Notes: generated from the letters alone by a model not told the origin. DNA of 64,000 nt from Promicromonospora sukumoe 327MFSha3.1 (GCF_000385135.1 NZ_ARQM01000010.1:1364001-1428000), one strand, 5' to 3'; positions 18,475 through 27,879 are shown, numbered from the stretch's first letter. Program-made: numbers and translations.

Positions 18475-19966
18475 CCGTCGTCCCGCCCTTGCCCTCGTGC
18501 TCGTCCGTCATCGCCACCCCGCCGAACGCGAAGCGCCGGCGGGTCCCGTCGGGCCGCACCGCCTCGACGGTCACCACCTGGCCCGTCTCGACCATCCCGT
18601 GCCGGTGCGCGAGCTCCAGCAGCCCGAGCAGGTCGACGGGCCGCCGCAGCCGCTCGGGCGCGGACCGGAACGCCGCGCCGACGTCGACGGTCCCGTCGTC
18701 CTCGCGCGGCCGGGAGGTCAGGTGCTGCTCCAGGTCCGCGTAGTGCGGGCCGCCCCAGGCCCGCGAGTCGTCGTCCGGCACCACCCCCATCTCCCACGCC
18801 TCCAGCGGCGTCGGGGGAGCGGGCGGCCGCAGGCCGTCGACCTTCTGCCGCAGGTGGGCGACGTCGGCCGCGGGCAGCCGCCGCATCGGCGCGACCGGCT
18901 GCTTGTGCCGCGAGGCCGGCATCCACTGCTGGAACCCCGACATCACGTCGCGCAGCAGCCCGTCCACCTCCCGGTCGCGCAGCGGGTCGTGGTTGCGGAT
19001 CTGCGTGGTGATGACGTGCGAGGCCTGCTGCTGCGCGTGCAGCACCTCCCGCACGCCCTGCTCGATACGGCGTGCGATCTCGTGCAGCTCGCGGCGCTGC
19101 GCCGCGGGCAGCTGCCCCGCGAACGGGTGCCCCAGGATCATGCGCAGGTTGGCGGCGAGCTGGTCGATGTGCTCGGCGCGGCCGATCAGCGCGAGCGCCC
19201 CGGCGAAGGCGCGCCCCTCGCGCGTGGACTCCATGATGTCCTTGCCGCGCGCCAGGTACTCCCGCAGCACCTCGCCCGTGGGGCGCACGTCCTGCCGCAG
19301 GTCGGTGACGACGTCGCGCTGCACCTGCTTGATCGACTCGACCACGCGGGCGAAGTCGGCCGGGAGCTCGCGCGCCAGGTGCAGCACGTTCTCCGCCTCC
19401 TCCAGGAGCTGGTCGTCGCTCACCGGTTCGACGGCGCCCGTGCTCTCCAGGCGCCTGATCTCGGCCGTGCGCTCCTTGACCTCGGCGTCCAGGCGCGCGA
19501 TGCGGGACAGCACGTCGGGGTCGGCGTCCTGCGCGAGCTCCTCCACGGCGTCGAGCAGCGTCCGCACGCGCGACTCGGAGACCCGGGTGCGGACGCCGCC
19601 GACCCGGCCCGCGACCTCCAGCGCGCCGACGCCGTGGGCGGAGACCTGGTAGACCTCGACGTCCTCGTGGACGTGGCGCTTGAGCCAGCCGGACCGGACC
19701 CAGCCCCGGCAGAGGTCACGCGCGCTGCCGACCGGCAGGGGCGCGTTGCCCTCCTCGCCGTACCCGGCCGACCGCAGGCGGCCGAGCGCCGCGTCGATCT
19801 CGGCGTGCGCGTCGGCGACGGGGACCTGGGGGCGCTGCGCGGTGAAGACCAGCGCCAGCATGGTCACGACGAACGGTGCGTAGGTGCCATGGAGCAGGTC
19901 CAGCATCGGGTTCTTGAACGCTCGGAGCGCACCTTCGTACGCTCCCTCCACGGTGGCTGTGCTCAT
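18467..19966 (-). CDS. jetA: JetA: DUF3375 kleisin subunit of the Wadjet-type condensin
   Basis: The 499-residue protein matches DUF3375, the MukF/MksF-like kleisin of Wadjet. The N-terminal region ([52 protein letters not shown]) forms the winged-helix and helical part. A middle region rich in Glu/Arg is probably coiled coil ([20 protein letters not shown]). The C-terminal part ([20 protein letters not shown]) should contact the SMC head. The frame is open 33 codons further upstream, but the ATG at 19966 is the first with family-like sequence, and TACCCT lies eight bases before it, giving a possible leaderless promoter in the 121-base gap shared with the divergent iron-uptake operon. Confidence 0.86.
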   Translation of the reverse strand: MSTATVEGAYEGALRAFKNPMLDLLHGTYAPFVVTMLALVFTAQRPQVPVADAHAEIDAALGRLRSAGYGEEGNAPLPVGSARDLCRGWVRSGWLKRHVHEDVEVYQVSAHGVGALEVAGRVGGVRTRVSESRVRTLLDAVEELAQDADPDVLSRIARLDAEVKERTAEIRRLESTGAVEPVSDDQLLEEAENVLHLARELPADFARVVESIKQVQRDVVTDLRQDVRPTGEVLREYLARGKDIMESTREGRAFAGALALIGRAEHIDQLAANLRMILGHPFAGQLPAAQRRELHEIARRIEQGVREVLHAQQQASHVITTQIRNHDPLRDREVDGLLRDVMSGFQQWMPASRHKQPVAPMRRLPAADVAHLRQKVDGLRPPAPPTPLEAWEMGVVPDDDSRAWGGPHYADLEQHLTSRPREDDGTVDVGAAFRSAPERLRRPVDLLGLLELAHRHGMVETGQVVTVEAVRPDGTRRRFAFGGVAMTDEHEGKGGTTDE

Positions 19967-20067
19967 CGCCGACCAGGGTACGTGGACAGTCCGACATCGA
20001 CCCGCACGGCGGCGGGCGACGGGCACAGCGGGTGAGGAATGAGACAGGCGTCCAAGTGGAGCCAACC

Positions 20068-20086
20068 TAAGGTTAGGCTTACCTCC
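20068..20086 (+). promoter_or_regulatory. IdeR/DtxR iron box overlapping the promoter of the siderophore-uptake operon
   Basis: The 19-base sequence TAAGGTTAGGCTTACCTCC matches the DtxR/IdeR consensus (TTAGGTTAGGCTAACCTAA as I recall it) at 15 of 19 positions and keeps the AGGTTAGGCT core. A -10-like TAGGCT (20074-20079) lies inside it, and the GTG start of the ABC ATPase gene is two bases after it. An iron-loaded repressor here would block a leaderless promoter directly. Confidence 0.85.
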
Positions 20087-20087
20087 C

Positions 20088-20909
20088 GTGACCGCCCCAA
20101 CCGCCCTCCGTGGCGACGACCTCGTGCTGGGCTACCAGCGCACCACCGTGGTGCACGGCGTCGCCGTCCACCTGCCGCCCGGTGTCGTCACCGCGCTCGT
20201 CGGCCCGAACGGGTCCGGCAAGTCGACCGTGCTGCGCTCGCTGGCACGGCTGCACCCGGTGCAGCAGGGCACCGTCAGCCTCGGCGCCACGGCCGACGAC
20301 GCCGTCGACGTCGCCCCGCTGTCCGCGAAGGACTTCGCCCGCCGCGTCACGCTGCTGGCCCAGTCCCGCCCGCACCCGGCCGGCCTGGAGGTGCGCGACG
20401 TCGTCGCGTTCGGCCGGCACCCGCACCGCCGCCGCTTCGCCCCGCTGACCGACGCCGACCACGCCGCGATCGACCGCGCGATGGACATCACCGGAGTCGC
20501 CGCCATGGCCCGCCGCGGCGTCGACCAGCTCTCCGGCGGCGAGGTGCAGCGCGTCTGGCTGGCCACCTGCCTGGCGCAGGAGACCGGCGTGGTGCTGCTG
20601 GACGAGCCCACCAACCACCTCGACCTGCGCTACCAGGTCGAGACGCTCGACCTGGTGCGCGACCTCGCCGAGGAGCACGGCACCGCCGTCGGCATCGTGC
20701 TGCACGACCTGGACCACGCCGCCTCGGTGGCCGACGCCGTCGTCCTGCTGCACCAGGGGCGCGTGCTCGCGGCCGGGCCGCCCGCGCAGGTGCTCACCGG
20801 CGAGCACCTCTCGCTCGCCTACGGCCTGCCGATCGACGTGAGCACCGACCCCGGCACCGGCCGGGTGCGCGTGCACCCGCGCGGCCGCCACCACGGCCGG
20901 ACCCGCTGA
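20088..20909 (+). CDS. Iron-siderophore ABC transporter ATP-binding protein
   Basis: This 273-residue ATPase belongs to the FepC/FhuC group that powers import of ferric siderophores. It has Walker A GPNGSGKST near residue 42, a Q-loop (LLAQSRPHPAGLEV), the signature LSGGEVQRVWLA, Walker B VVLLDEPTNHLDLRYQ and the H-loop His in VLHDLDHA. The GTG start directly follows the iron box. The genes for the binding protein and the permease follow on the same strand. Confidence 0.92.
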   Translation: MTAPTALRGDDLVLGYQRTTVVHGVAVHLPPGVVTALVGPNGSGKSTVLRSLARLHPVQQGTVSLGATADDAVDVAPLSAKDFARRVTLLAQSRPHPAGLEVRDVVAFGRHPHRRRFAPLTDADHAAIDRAMDITGVAAMARRGVDQLSGGEVQRVWLATCLAQETGVVLLDEPTNHLDLRYQVETLDLVRDLAEEHGTAVGIVLHDLDHAASVADAVVLLHQGRVLAAGPPAQVLTGEHLSLAYGLPIDVSTDPGTGRVRVHPRGRHHGRTR

Positions 20910-21030
20910 GCCGCGCCCGGCCCGGCGCGCACCACCCACAGACCCCAGACCCGCAGGACGCCGACGGCGCCCGCACCACCCGCCGCACCCGGCACTGCCC
21001 GACACGACGTGTCACGAATCGAGGAGTCCC

Positions 21031-22071
21031 ATGTCCCTGCGCACCCTGACCCTGCGCGAGAAGGCGCCCCTGGCCGCCGCCGCCCTGGTCCTGCCGCTGC
21101 TGCTCAGCGCCTGCGGCACCACCGACCCCGGCGCCGCCGCGACCCAGGGGCCGACCGAGGCCGCCTCGGGCGACTGCGCCGACGTCACGACGTCGACCGA
21201 GCCCGTCACGGTGACCGACTCGTTCGACCGCACGGTCGAGCTCGACAAGCCCGCCGAGCGGGTCGCCGTCCTGGAGTGGCAGCAGGTCGAGGACGTGCTC
21301 AGCCTGTGCGTGGACCCGGTGGCCGTCGCCGACGTCAAGGGCTACGCCACCTGGAACGACGCCGAGGAGCTGCCCGAGGGCGTGGCCGACGTCGGCACGC
21401 GCGGCGAGCCCAACCTCGACGCCCTGTACGCGACCGACCCCGACCTCGTGATCATCGAGGCGTACACGCCCGACGACGAGATCATCGCCAAGCTCGAGGC
21501 GTACGACGTGCCGGTGCTGGCCACCAAGGGCGCCGACGCCGCCGACCCGATCGGCACCATGCTCAACACGTTCGACATCATCGCGCAGGCCACCGGCCGC
21601 ACCGAGCGCGCCGAGGTCGTCACCGACGAGTTCGAGGCGCACCTGGCCGACGCCAAGGCGCAGGTCGCCGAGGCGGCCCCGGAGAGCACCGACTTCGTGT
21701 ACTTCGACGGCTGGGTCGACGGCGGCAACGTGTCCATCCGCCCGTTCGGCCAGGGCTCGCTCGTCGGCGAGCTCGGCGAGGAGCTCGGCCTGACCAACGC
21801 CTGGACCGGCGAGGTCGACCCCGCCTACGGCCTGGGCCAGTCCGACATCGAGGGCATGACCGACGTCGGCGACGCCACCCTGCTGTGGACGGGCACCAAG
21901 GAGGGCGAGGACGACTGGACCGCCGAGCTGACCAAGAACGACGTCTGGGCGGGCCTGCCCGCCGTCACCGAGGACCGCGCGCACGCGTTCCCCGAGCACA
22001 CCTGGACGTTCGGCGGCCCCCGCTCCTCCGAGAAGATCGTCGACGCCTACGTCGACGTCTTCACGAACTGA
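21031..22071 (+). CDS. Iron-siderophore ABC transporter substrate-binding lipoprotein
   Basis: The 346-residue protein starts with a lipoprotein signal peptide and lipobox LLSACG (Cys28). It has the FepB/FecB-type fold: VTVTDSFDRTVELDKPAERVAVLEW, DVGTRGEPNLDALYATDPDLVI, and a long linking helix (NTFDIIAQATGRTERAEVV). It should capture a ferric siderophore outside the membrane and deliver it to the fused permease. The ATG has a GAGGA-type ribosome site. It is separated from the ATPase gene by 121 bases containing no obvious gene and from the permease gene by four bases. Confidence 0.9.
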   Translation: MSLRTLTLREKAPLAAAALVLPLLLSACGTTDPGAAATQGPTEAASGDCADVTTSTEPVTVTDSFDRTVELDKPAERVAVLEWQQVEDVLSLCVDPVAVADVKGYATWNDAEELPEGVADVGTRGEPNLDALYATDPDLVIIEAYTPDDEIIAKLEAYDVPVLATKGADAADPIGTMLNTFDIIAQATGRTERAEVVTDEFEAHLADAKAQVAEAAPESTDFVYFDGWVDGGNVSIRPFGQGSLVGELGEELGLTNAWTGEVDPAYGLGQSDIEGMTDVGDATLLWTGTKEGEDDWTAELTKNDVWAGLPAVTEDRAHAFPEHTWTFGGPRSSEKIVDAYVDVFTN

Positions 22072-22075
22072 CGCC

Positions 22076-24202
22076 ATGACCGCCACGCAGTCGCCGTCCA
22101 CGACGGACACCCTGCCCCAGGCCCCCGCGTCGCGTCCCGTCACCTGGGTGACGGGCGGCGCCGCGCTGGTCGGGCTCGCGCTGGCCGTGCTCGTCGTCGG
22201 TGCCTGGCACCTGACGCAGGGCACGTCCGGCGTCGGGGTGGGCGACCTGCTGCGCCTGCTCACCGGGCAGGACGCCGGCGACTCGTCGGCGGTCCGCGAC
22301 ATCCTCGTCGGCTCACGCCTGCCGCGCCTCGCGGCGGGCGTGGCCGTCGGGTTCGCGCTCGGCGTCGCCGGCGCGCTCTTCCAGTCCATCGCCCGCAACG
22401 CCCTGGCCTCGCCCGACACGCTCGCCGTGACCGCGGGCTCCTACCTGGCGGTCGTCGCCGTGGCCGCGTTCGGCCTCGCCGTGCCCCTGTGGGCCTCGGG
22501 CGCCGTCGCGTTCGCCGGCGGCCTCGCCGCCGCCGGGCTCGTGCTCGGCCTCGCGGGCGGCGCCGGGTCGTCGTCCACCCGCCTGGTCCTGGCCGGGTCA
22601 GCCGTCGCGCTCGCGCTGCAGGCCGCGGCCTCCGCGCTGCTCATCCTGTTCCAGACCGAGACCACCGGCCTGTTCGCCTGGGGCAGCGGCTCGCTGAGCC
22701 AGCTCAACCTCACGGCCTTCTGGCGTGCCCTGCCCGTCGTCGTGCTCGCCACCCTCGGCGGCCTGCTCGTCTCCCGGCGACTGGACGTGCTCGGCCTCGG
22801 CGACGACACCGCCGGGGCGCTCGGCGTGCCCGTCCGCTCCACGCGCGCCATCGGCGTGCTGCTCGCGGTGCTGCTCACCGCCGCCGCCGTCACCCTGGCC
22901 GGACCCCTCGGGTTCGTCGGCCTCGCCGCCCCCGTCGTCGCCCGGCTCCTGGCCCGCGTGGTCCCCGCCCTGCACCGGCACGCCATCCTGCTGCCCGCCG
23001 CCGGCCTGCTCGGCGCGTTCGTCGTCGTGCTCGCCGACGCCGTCGTCCGCGCCCTGCTCGGCGCCGAGGAGGCGCTCGCCGTCCCCACCGGCGTGGCGAC
23101 CACACTTGCCGGCGCGCTGATCATGGTGATCCTCGCGCGCCGCCTGCGCGACGCCGGACCCTCCCGCCGCCCGCCCGCCGCCGCGGCCGGGCCGCGCAGC
23201 ACCCGCCGCTTCGTCGTCGTGCTGACCGTATGCGTCGCCCTCGCCCTCGGCGTGGTGCTGCTCGGCATGCTCGCCGGGTCCACCTGGCTCCGCACCGGCG
23301 ACATCGCCCTCTGGCTGGGCGACCAGGGCCCCGCCGTCGTCCGGTTCGCGCTCGACGAGCGCGCGCCCCGCGTGCTGGCCGCCGTCGTCGCCGGGGCCGC
23401 GCTGGCCCTCGCCGGCACCATGGTCCAGGCCACCGCCCGCAACCCGCTGGCCGAACCCGCCATCCTCGGCATCACCGGGGGAGCGGGCCTCGGCGCCGTC
23501 GTCGTGGTCACCGCCGTGGCCGGCACCGCCTGGGGCAACGGCGTCGCCGCCAGCAACGGCGCCATGCTCGTCGCCGCCGTCATCGGCGGCCTGCTCGCCT
23601 TCGCCGCCGTCTACCTCCTGGCCTGGCGCGGCGGCCTGCACGCCGACCGGCTCGTGCTCATCGGCATCGGCCTCGGCTACCTCACCACCGCGCTGACCAC
23701 CTTTCTGCTGCTGCGCTCCGACCCCTGGAACACGCCGCGCATCTACACCTGGCTCTCGGGCACCACCTACGGGCGCAGCCTCGAACAGGTGCTGCCCGTG
23801 GTCGTGGTGCTGGCGCTCGCGGTGCCGCTCGCCGTGATCGTGCGGCGCGAGCTCGACCTGCTCGCGCTCGACGACGACACGCCCCGCCTCGTGGGCGTCC
23901 GGCTGGAGCGCAGCCGCCTGGTGGTGCTCGCCGTGGCGGCCGTGCTCGCGGCCACGAGCGTGACCGCCGTCGGCGTCGTGGGGTTCGTGGGGCTGGTCGC
24001 GCCGCACGCCGCCCGCGCCCTGGTGGGCGGGCGGCACGCGCGGGTGCTGCCGGTGGCGATGCTGCTCGGCGCGGTGCTGCTCGGCCTGGCGGACACGCTG
24101 GGCCGGACCGTCATCGCGCCCGCGCAGCTGCCCGCCGGGCTCGCGGTCGCACTCCTCGGGGCGCCGTACTTCGTCTGGCTGCTCTCCCGCTCGCGGGCGT
24201 GA
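22076..24202 (+). CDS. Fused FecCD-family siderophore permease (FhuB-like)
   Basis: At 708 residues this is twice the length of a normal FecCD permease and contains two homologous halves, as in FhuB. Each half has the VRDILVGSRLPRLAAGV / VRFALDERAPRVLAAV opening, the FQSIARNALASPDTLAV / VQATARNPLAEPAILGI motif and the GPLGFVGLAAPVVARLL / GVVGFVGLVAPHAARAL coupling segment. About twenty membrane segments are expected. A single chain therefore forms the whole channel, consistent with the operon having only one permease gene. It ends 12 bases before the convergent methyltransferase gene. Confidence 0.92.
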   Translation: MTATQSPSTTDTLPQAPASRPVTWVTGGAALVGLALAVLVVGAWHLTQGTSGVGVGDLLRLLTGQDAGDSSAVRDILVGSRLPRLAAGVAVGFALGVAGALFQSIARNALASPDTLAVTAGSYLAVVAVAAFGLAVPLWASGAVAFAGGLAAAGLVLGLAGGAGSSSTRLVLAGSAVALALQAAASALLILFQTETTGLFAWGSGSLSQLNLTAFWRALPVVVLATLGGLLVSRRLDVLGLGDDTAGALGVPVRSTRAIGVLLAVLLTAAAVTLAGPLGFVGLAAPVVARLLARVVPALHRHAILLPAAGLLGAFVVVLADAVVRALLGAEEALAVPTGVATTLAGALIMVILARRLRDAGPSRRPPAAAAGPRSTRRFVVVLTVCVALALGVVLLGMLAGSTWLRTGDIALWLGDQGPAVVRFALDERAPRVLAAVVAGAALALAGTMVQATARNPLAEPAILGITGGAGLGAVVVVTAVAGTAWGNGVAASNGAMLVAAVIGGLLAFAAVYLLAWRGGLHADRLVLIGIGLGYLTTALTTFLLLRSDPWNTPRIYTWLSGTTYGRSLEQVLPVVVVLALAVPLAVIVRRELDLLALDDDTPRLVGVRLERSRLVVLAVAAVLAATSVTAVGVVGFVGLVAPHAARALVGGRHARVLPVAMLLGAVLLGLADTLGRTVIAPAQLPAGLAVALLGAPYFVWLLSRSRA

Positions 24203-24214
24203 CCCCGCCCCGGC

Positions 24215-25072
24215 TCAGCGCCGGTGCGCGGTGAACAGCAGGTACTCCCAGCCCATCGCGCCGTCGGCGTTCTGGAACCGGTTGGTCAGGTCCAGCAGCG
24301 CGTCGTCGAGCTGGGCGGTGCGCGCCGCGTCGTCGGCGATGTTCCGGTAGACCGCGATGGTGGGGCCGTAGACCGCCTTGAAGAAGTCGCGGAACTCCGT
24401 GGCCGTCGCGAACCGGGTGACGGGCAGCGAGCGCACCTCGGCGCGCACGTCCGTGATGCGGTCGCCGAGCAGGTCGCGGACGTGTCCCTCGTCGCCCCAC
24501 AGCGGGGCGGGCTGGGCGCCCGGCGGCGGGGCGGGGGCGTACGGCCGCATGGCGGCGAACATCTGGCCGATGAACCCGTCCGGCGTCCAGGCGACCAGCC
24601 CGATGGTCCCGGCGTGCCGGACCACCCGGACCAGCTCGTCGGCGGCGGTCCGGTGGAACGGCGCGAACATGACGCCGAGGCAGGACAGCACGGTGTCGAA
24701 CGAGCCGTCGTCGTAGGGCAGGGCATGGGCGTCGCCCTCGGCCCACGTGAGCTCGACGCCGCGGGCCGCGGCGATCTCGCGCCCGGCCTCGAACAGCTCG
24801 GGCGTCAGGTCGGACGCGATGACGCTGCCGCCCGCGAGCGCGGCGGGGATGGCGGCGTTGCCGGAGCCGGCCCCGATGTCGAGCACCCGGTCGCCGGGGT
24901 GCACCCCGGCGGCCTCGACCAGGATCGGGCCGAGCGCGGGGACCACCTCGGCGGCGACGGCCGGGTAGTCGCCGAGGGCCCAGAGGGCGCGGTGCTTGGT
25001 ACGGACGGCGGCCAGGACCTCGGGCGGGACCTCGGGCGGGATCCCGGGCCGGACGTCGGCGGTGTCGCTCAT
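24215..25072 (-). CDS. Class I SAM-dependent methyltransferase
   Basis: The 285-residue protein has a Rossmann-type methyltransferase core: motif I GDRVLDIGAGSGNAAI near residue 61, an acidic end of beta-2 (VIASDLTPELF), EGDAHALPYDDGSFDTVLS as motifs II and III, and VRHAGTIGLVAW after that. This is the UbiE/Methyltransf_11 type, acting on a small molecule. The substrate is not determinable. The ATG at 25072 has GAGGAG seven bases upstream; a much longer open frame extends upstream but lacks recognisable sequence. It is divergent from the F420-type oxidoreductase gene. Confidence 0.85.
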   Translation of the reverse strand: MSDTADVRPGIPPEVPPEVLAAVRTKHRALWALGDYPAVAAEVVPALGPILVEAAGVHPGDRVLDIGAGSGNAAIPAALAGGSVIASDLTPELFEAGREIAAARGVELTWAEGDAHALPYDDGSFDTVLSCLGVMFAPFHRTAADELVRVVRHAGTIGLVAWTPDGFIGQMFAAMRPYAPAPPPGAQPAPLWGDEGHVRDLLGDRITDVRAEVRSLPVTRFATATEFRDFFKAVYGPTIAVYRNIADDAARTAQLDDALLDLTNRFQNADGAMGWEYLLFTAHRR

Positions 25073-25206
25073 GGGGCTGCTCCTCGGCTCGGTGCCCCCG
25101 TGCTCCCAGTCAACGCCCGGTCCGGTGCCCGTACCACCACAGGGGCGAACCTCACCCGGCATCGTGGCAGATCGCGACAACCGAGTCAGAGGCTGACAAG
25201 TGGTGC

Positions 25207-25219
25207 TAGTGTCGTTCGC
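25207..25219 (+). promoter_or_regulatory. Candidate -10 element for leaderless LLM-family gene
   Basis: TAGTGT at 25207-25212, seven bases, then the ATG at 25220. No Shine-Dalgarno is present before the ATG. The -35 region is not clear. Confidence 0.5.
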
Positions 25220-26101
25220 ATGGATCTTGGGCTGCACTACTACACGTTCACCCACCCGGAGTGGGAGACCACCCTGGCCGATCGCCTCACCGAGACCGCG
25301 CAGATCGCCGACGAGGGCGGCGTCAACCTCCTGACGGTCATGGACCACTGGTTCCAGATGCTCAATGCCGGCGGGCCGTACGAGCCGATGCTCGAGGGCT
25401 ACACCTCGCTCGGCTACCTCGCCGGCGTGACGAGGAACGTCCGCCTCAGCCTGCTGGTCACGGGCGTCACCTACCGGCACCCGGGCCTGCTGGCCAAGAC
25501 GGTGTCCACGCTGGACGTGCTCTCGCGCGGGCGCGCGCTGCTGGGCATCGGGGCCGCCTGGTACGACCGCGAGCACGCCGGGCTGGGCGTGCCGTTCCCG
25601 TCCACGGCGGAGCGGTTCGAGCGCCTGGAGGAGACGCTGCAGATCTGCCGGCAGATGTGGTCCCAGGACGACGGCGCCTTCGACGGCAAGCACTACCGGC
25701 TCGCCGAGACGATCAACCTGCCGCAGCCGCCGCGCGGCACCGTGCCGGTCATGATCGGCGGGGGCGGCGAGCGCAAGACGCTGCGGCTCGTGGCCGAGTA
25801 CGGGCAGGCGTGCAACCTGTTCGGCGCGGCCGGTGACGAGGCGCTGGGCGTGGTGCGGCACAAGCTCGACGTGCTGCGCGAGCACTGCGACAGGCTCGGC
25901 ACCGACTACGACGCCATCGAGAAGACGATGCTCTACCAGGGCGACCCCACGGGCGACGTCGACGCGTTCCTCGCCGACATGGAGCGCTACCGGGCGCTCG
26001 GGATCAGCCTGGTGAGCCTCATGCCGACGGCGTACGAGAACCCCGTCCCGTGGGCGACCGCCCTGGTCGAGAAGGTCGTGCCCCGGCTGAGCGAGGTCTG
26101 A
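25220..26101 (+). CDS. LLM-class (luciferase-like) F420-dependent oxidoreductase
   Basis: The 293-residue protein is a luciferase-like TIM barrel. Visible marks are the N-terminal GLHYYTFTHPEWE, VMDHWFQM (the DH pair typical for F420-binding members), GYLAGVTRNVRLSLLV, GIGAAWYDREHAGLGVPFP, and PVMIGGGGERKTLRLVAEY in the cofactor-binding region. It probably uses F420 (less likely FMN) to oxidise or reduce a small organic substrate. The ATG at 25220 is the first codon of the conserved region, and the -10 element fits leaderless translation. It is divergent from the methyltransferase gene; a shared function is possible but unproven. Confidence 0.86.
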   Translation: MDLGLHYYTFTHPEWETTLADRLTETAQIADEGGVNLLTVMDHWFQMLNAGGPYEPMLEGYTSLGYLAGVTRNVRLSLLVTGVTYRHPGLLAKTVSTLDVLSRGRALLGIGAAWYDREHAGLGVPFPSTAERFERLEETLQICRQMWSQDDGAFDGKHYRLAETINLPQPPRGTVPVMIGGGGERKTLRLVAEYGQACNLFGAAGDEALGVVRHKLDVLREHCDRLGTDYDAIEKTMLYQGDPTGDVDAFLADMERYRALGISLVSLMPTAYENPVPWATALVEKVVPRLSEV

Positions 26102-26135
26102 CCGGTCGGGGGCGCGCGGCGCCCGGGCGTCCCGC

Positions 26136-26807
26136 TCAGGCGCCGGGCTGCTCCTCGGGTGGGGGCGTGTCGGTGACGACCAGGGCGCGCAGGATGGTCT
26201 CGGCCACGTCGCGCAGCGTGACGTTGCGGTTCCTGGCGGCGGACTCGATGATCCGTCTCGCCTCGCTCTCGCTGGTGTCGTTGGAGTGCATGACGGCCCC
26301 GACCGCGCGTTCGACGGCGGCGGTGTCGGAGAGCTGGCGGTAGAGGCCCGCGGTGGCGTCCTCGAGCTCGGCCAGCTCCAGGTTCAGGGCGACCACGGAC
26401 GCGGCGAGCTGCGCGTAGCCGTCGGCCGCGGTGAGGAGCTCGTTGTTCCAGGGGTCCGGCGCGCGGGAGTACAGGTTCAGCGCGACGGCGACGTCCTTGT
26501 TGACGAAGGCGGGGACCGCGAGCGCGGACACGAAGCCCTCGTGCAGGGTCTGGGCCCGCCAGGCGTCCCAGCCCGCCGAGTCGGCGACGACCGGCACGAC
26601 CTGGACCGTTCCCAGGTGGATGGAGTCGATGCAGGGTCCGGTCTCGGCCCGGGCCTCGGCCTGGTCGCACCGGGCGGCGGCGGCGGTGCTGCTGCCCGCC
26701 GCGACCGACACCCCGTGCTCCTGGAAGATGATGCTGGCCTCGAGCCCGGAGCCGAGCACCGCGGCGGCCCGGCGGGCGAGCTCGAAGGGCGTCGTCGAAA
26801 TTCTCAT
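26136..26807 (-). CDS. GAF and ANTAR domain protein (putative RNA-binding antiterminator)
   Basis: The 223-residue protein has an N-terminal GAF sensor domain (about residues 10-150: ARAETGPCIDSIHLGTVQVV, ALAVPAFVNKDVAVALNLYS) and a C-terminal ANTAR domain (about residues 160-215: LYRQLSDTAAVERAVGAVMH, SESEARRIIESAARNRNVTL). ANTAR proteins bind paired hexaloop hairpins in nascent RNA and prevent termination; GAF-ANTAR pairs are frequent in actinobacteria. I did not identify target hairpins. The neighbours (LLM oxidoreductase, UbiA) give no clear hint to its regulon. Confidence 0.88.
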   Translation of the reverse strand: MRISTTPFELARRAAAVLGSGLEASIIFQEHGVSVAAGSSTAAAARCDQAEARAETGPCIDSIHLGTVQVVPVVADSAGWDAWRAQTLHEGFVSALAVPAFVNKDVAVALNLYSRAPDPWNNELLTAADGYAQLAASVVALNLELAELEDATAGLYRQLSDTAAVERAVGAVMHSNDTSESEARRIIESAARNRNVTLRDVAETILRALVVTDTPPPEEQPGA

Positions 26808-26954
26808 CGTCTCGGTCCCGTCTCTGGTGGACCGTGCCGCCGCCCGACGGTCGCGGGTGCCGGCCTGGCCGACCGTGGCCGGGGCGTTCGCGCGACCACG
26901 AGACCACCGTACGCGGCCCGGGGTCGCGGCGCGCGAAGGCGGTCCCCGGGCCGG

Positions 26955-27821
26955 TCAGGGCACGACGGCGATGTCGCCGGCGGACAGCGCGAGCAGCACC
27001 ACGCACACCACGGCGACGCCCATGCTCAGGCCGAACGGCGCGCGGCTGTGCGGCCGGACGACCGACACGACGCCGGCGGCGACGGCCAGGACGACCGCGA
27101 CGGCGCCGCCGGCCCAGGCCGCGGGGGCGGGGGGACCGGCGGGTCCCGCGACGACGACGCCGACCGCGACCGTCAGGAGCGCGGGCGCCAGCACACCGGA
27201 CGCGCGGCGGCCGAGCCGGTGGGGCAGGCCGCGCACGCCGGTCGCGGCGTCGTCCTCCAGGTCGGGCAGGGTGTTGGCGACGTGCGCGCCCGTGCCCAGC
27301 AGCGCGGCCGCCACGACCGCCCACGCGGCCGGGACGCGCGGGCCGGGCGCGGCGAGCACGACGAAGACCGCGAGCAGCCCGAACGACAGCGCGTAGGGCA
27401 GCCAGGACCAGGCGGTCGACTTGAGCCGGGCGTTGTACGCCCACGCCCCGGCCACCGCCACCAGGTGGGCGGCCCCGGCCACGACGCCGACCGCGAGCGA
27501 GGCGACGACGCAGACGGCGAGGGCCGTGAACGCGGCGCCGCGCAGCAGGCGCGCGCTGACGAGCCCCGCCACCACGGGCTTGTCGGCGCGGTGCACGGCC
27601 AGGTCGCGGGGCGCGTCGATCCAGTCGTTGGACCAGCCGACGGAGAGCTGGCCGGTGCCGACGGCCACCGTGACCAGCGTGACGACGGCCGCGCCCGAGC
27701 CGAGGGCCGCGGAGAGCGCGCAGGCCAGGGCGGTCACGACGAGGGCCGGGGCGGCGTGGCTCGCGAGCACGAGGCCGCGGGTCAGGCGGCGTGCGTCGGA
27801 GCCGGTCGTCATGGGCGGCAC
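26955..27821 (-). CDS. UbiA-family prenyltransferase
   Basis: The 288-residue protein has about eight to nine membrane segments and both Asp-rich Mg2+/diphosphate motifs of intramembrane aromatic prenyltransferases: SNDWIDAPRDLAVHR near residue 65 and LPDLEDDAATG near residue 190. It should transfer a prenyl group to an aromatic or quinone acceptor. The ATG at 27821 is listed; ATG 27812 (MTTGSD) is equally possible. It is divergent, with a gap of under 70 bases, from a type III PKS, methyltransferase and monooxygenase, which suggests that it prenylates or otherwise tailors their phenolic product. Confidence 0.85.
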   Translation of the reverse strand: MPPMTTGSDARRLTRGLVLASHAAPALVVTALACALSAALGSGAAVVTLVTVAVGTGQLSVGWSNDWIDAPRDLAVHRADKPVVAGLVSARLLRGAAFTALAVCVVASLAVGVVAGAAHLVAVAGAWAYNARLKSTAWSWLPYALSFGLLAVFVVLAAPGPRVPAAWAVVAAALLGTGAHVANTLPDLEDDAATGVRGLPHRLGRRASGVLAPALLTVAVGVVVAGPAGPPAPAAWAGGAVAVVLAVAAGVVSVVRPHSRAPFGLSMGVAVVCVVLLALSAGDIAVVP

Positions 27822-27867
27822 GCTAGTCCTGCCGCGTCCTCCCCGCGCGGGTGGGCGCGTCGTGGGT

Positions 27868-27879
27868 CACGATGCTGAG
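27868..27879 (+). promoter_or_regulatory. Candidate -10 element for leaderless type III PKS gene
   Basis: CACGAT at 27868-27873, six bases (GCTGAG), then the ATG at 27880. No Shine-Dalgarno. Same geometry as der and lgt. Confidence 0.4.
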
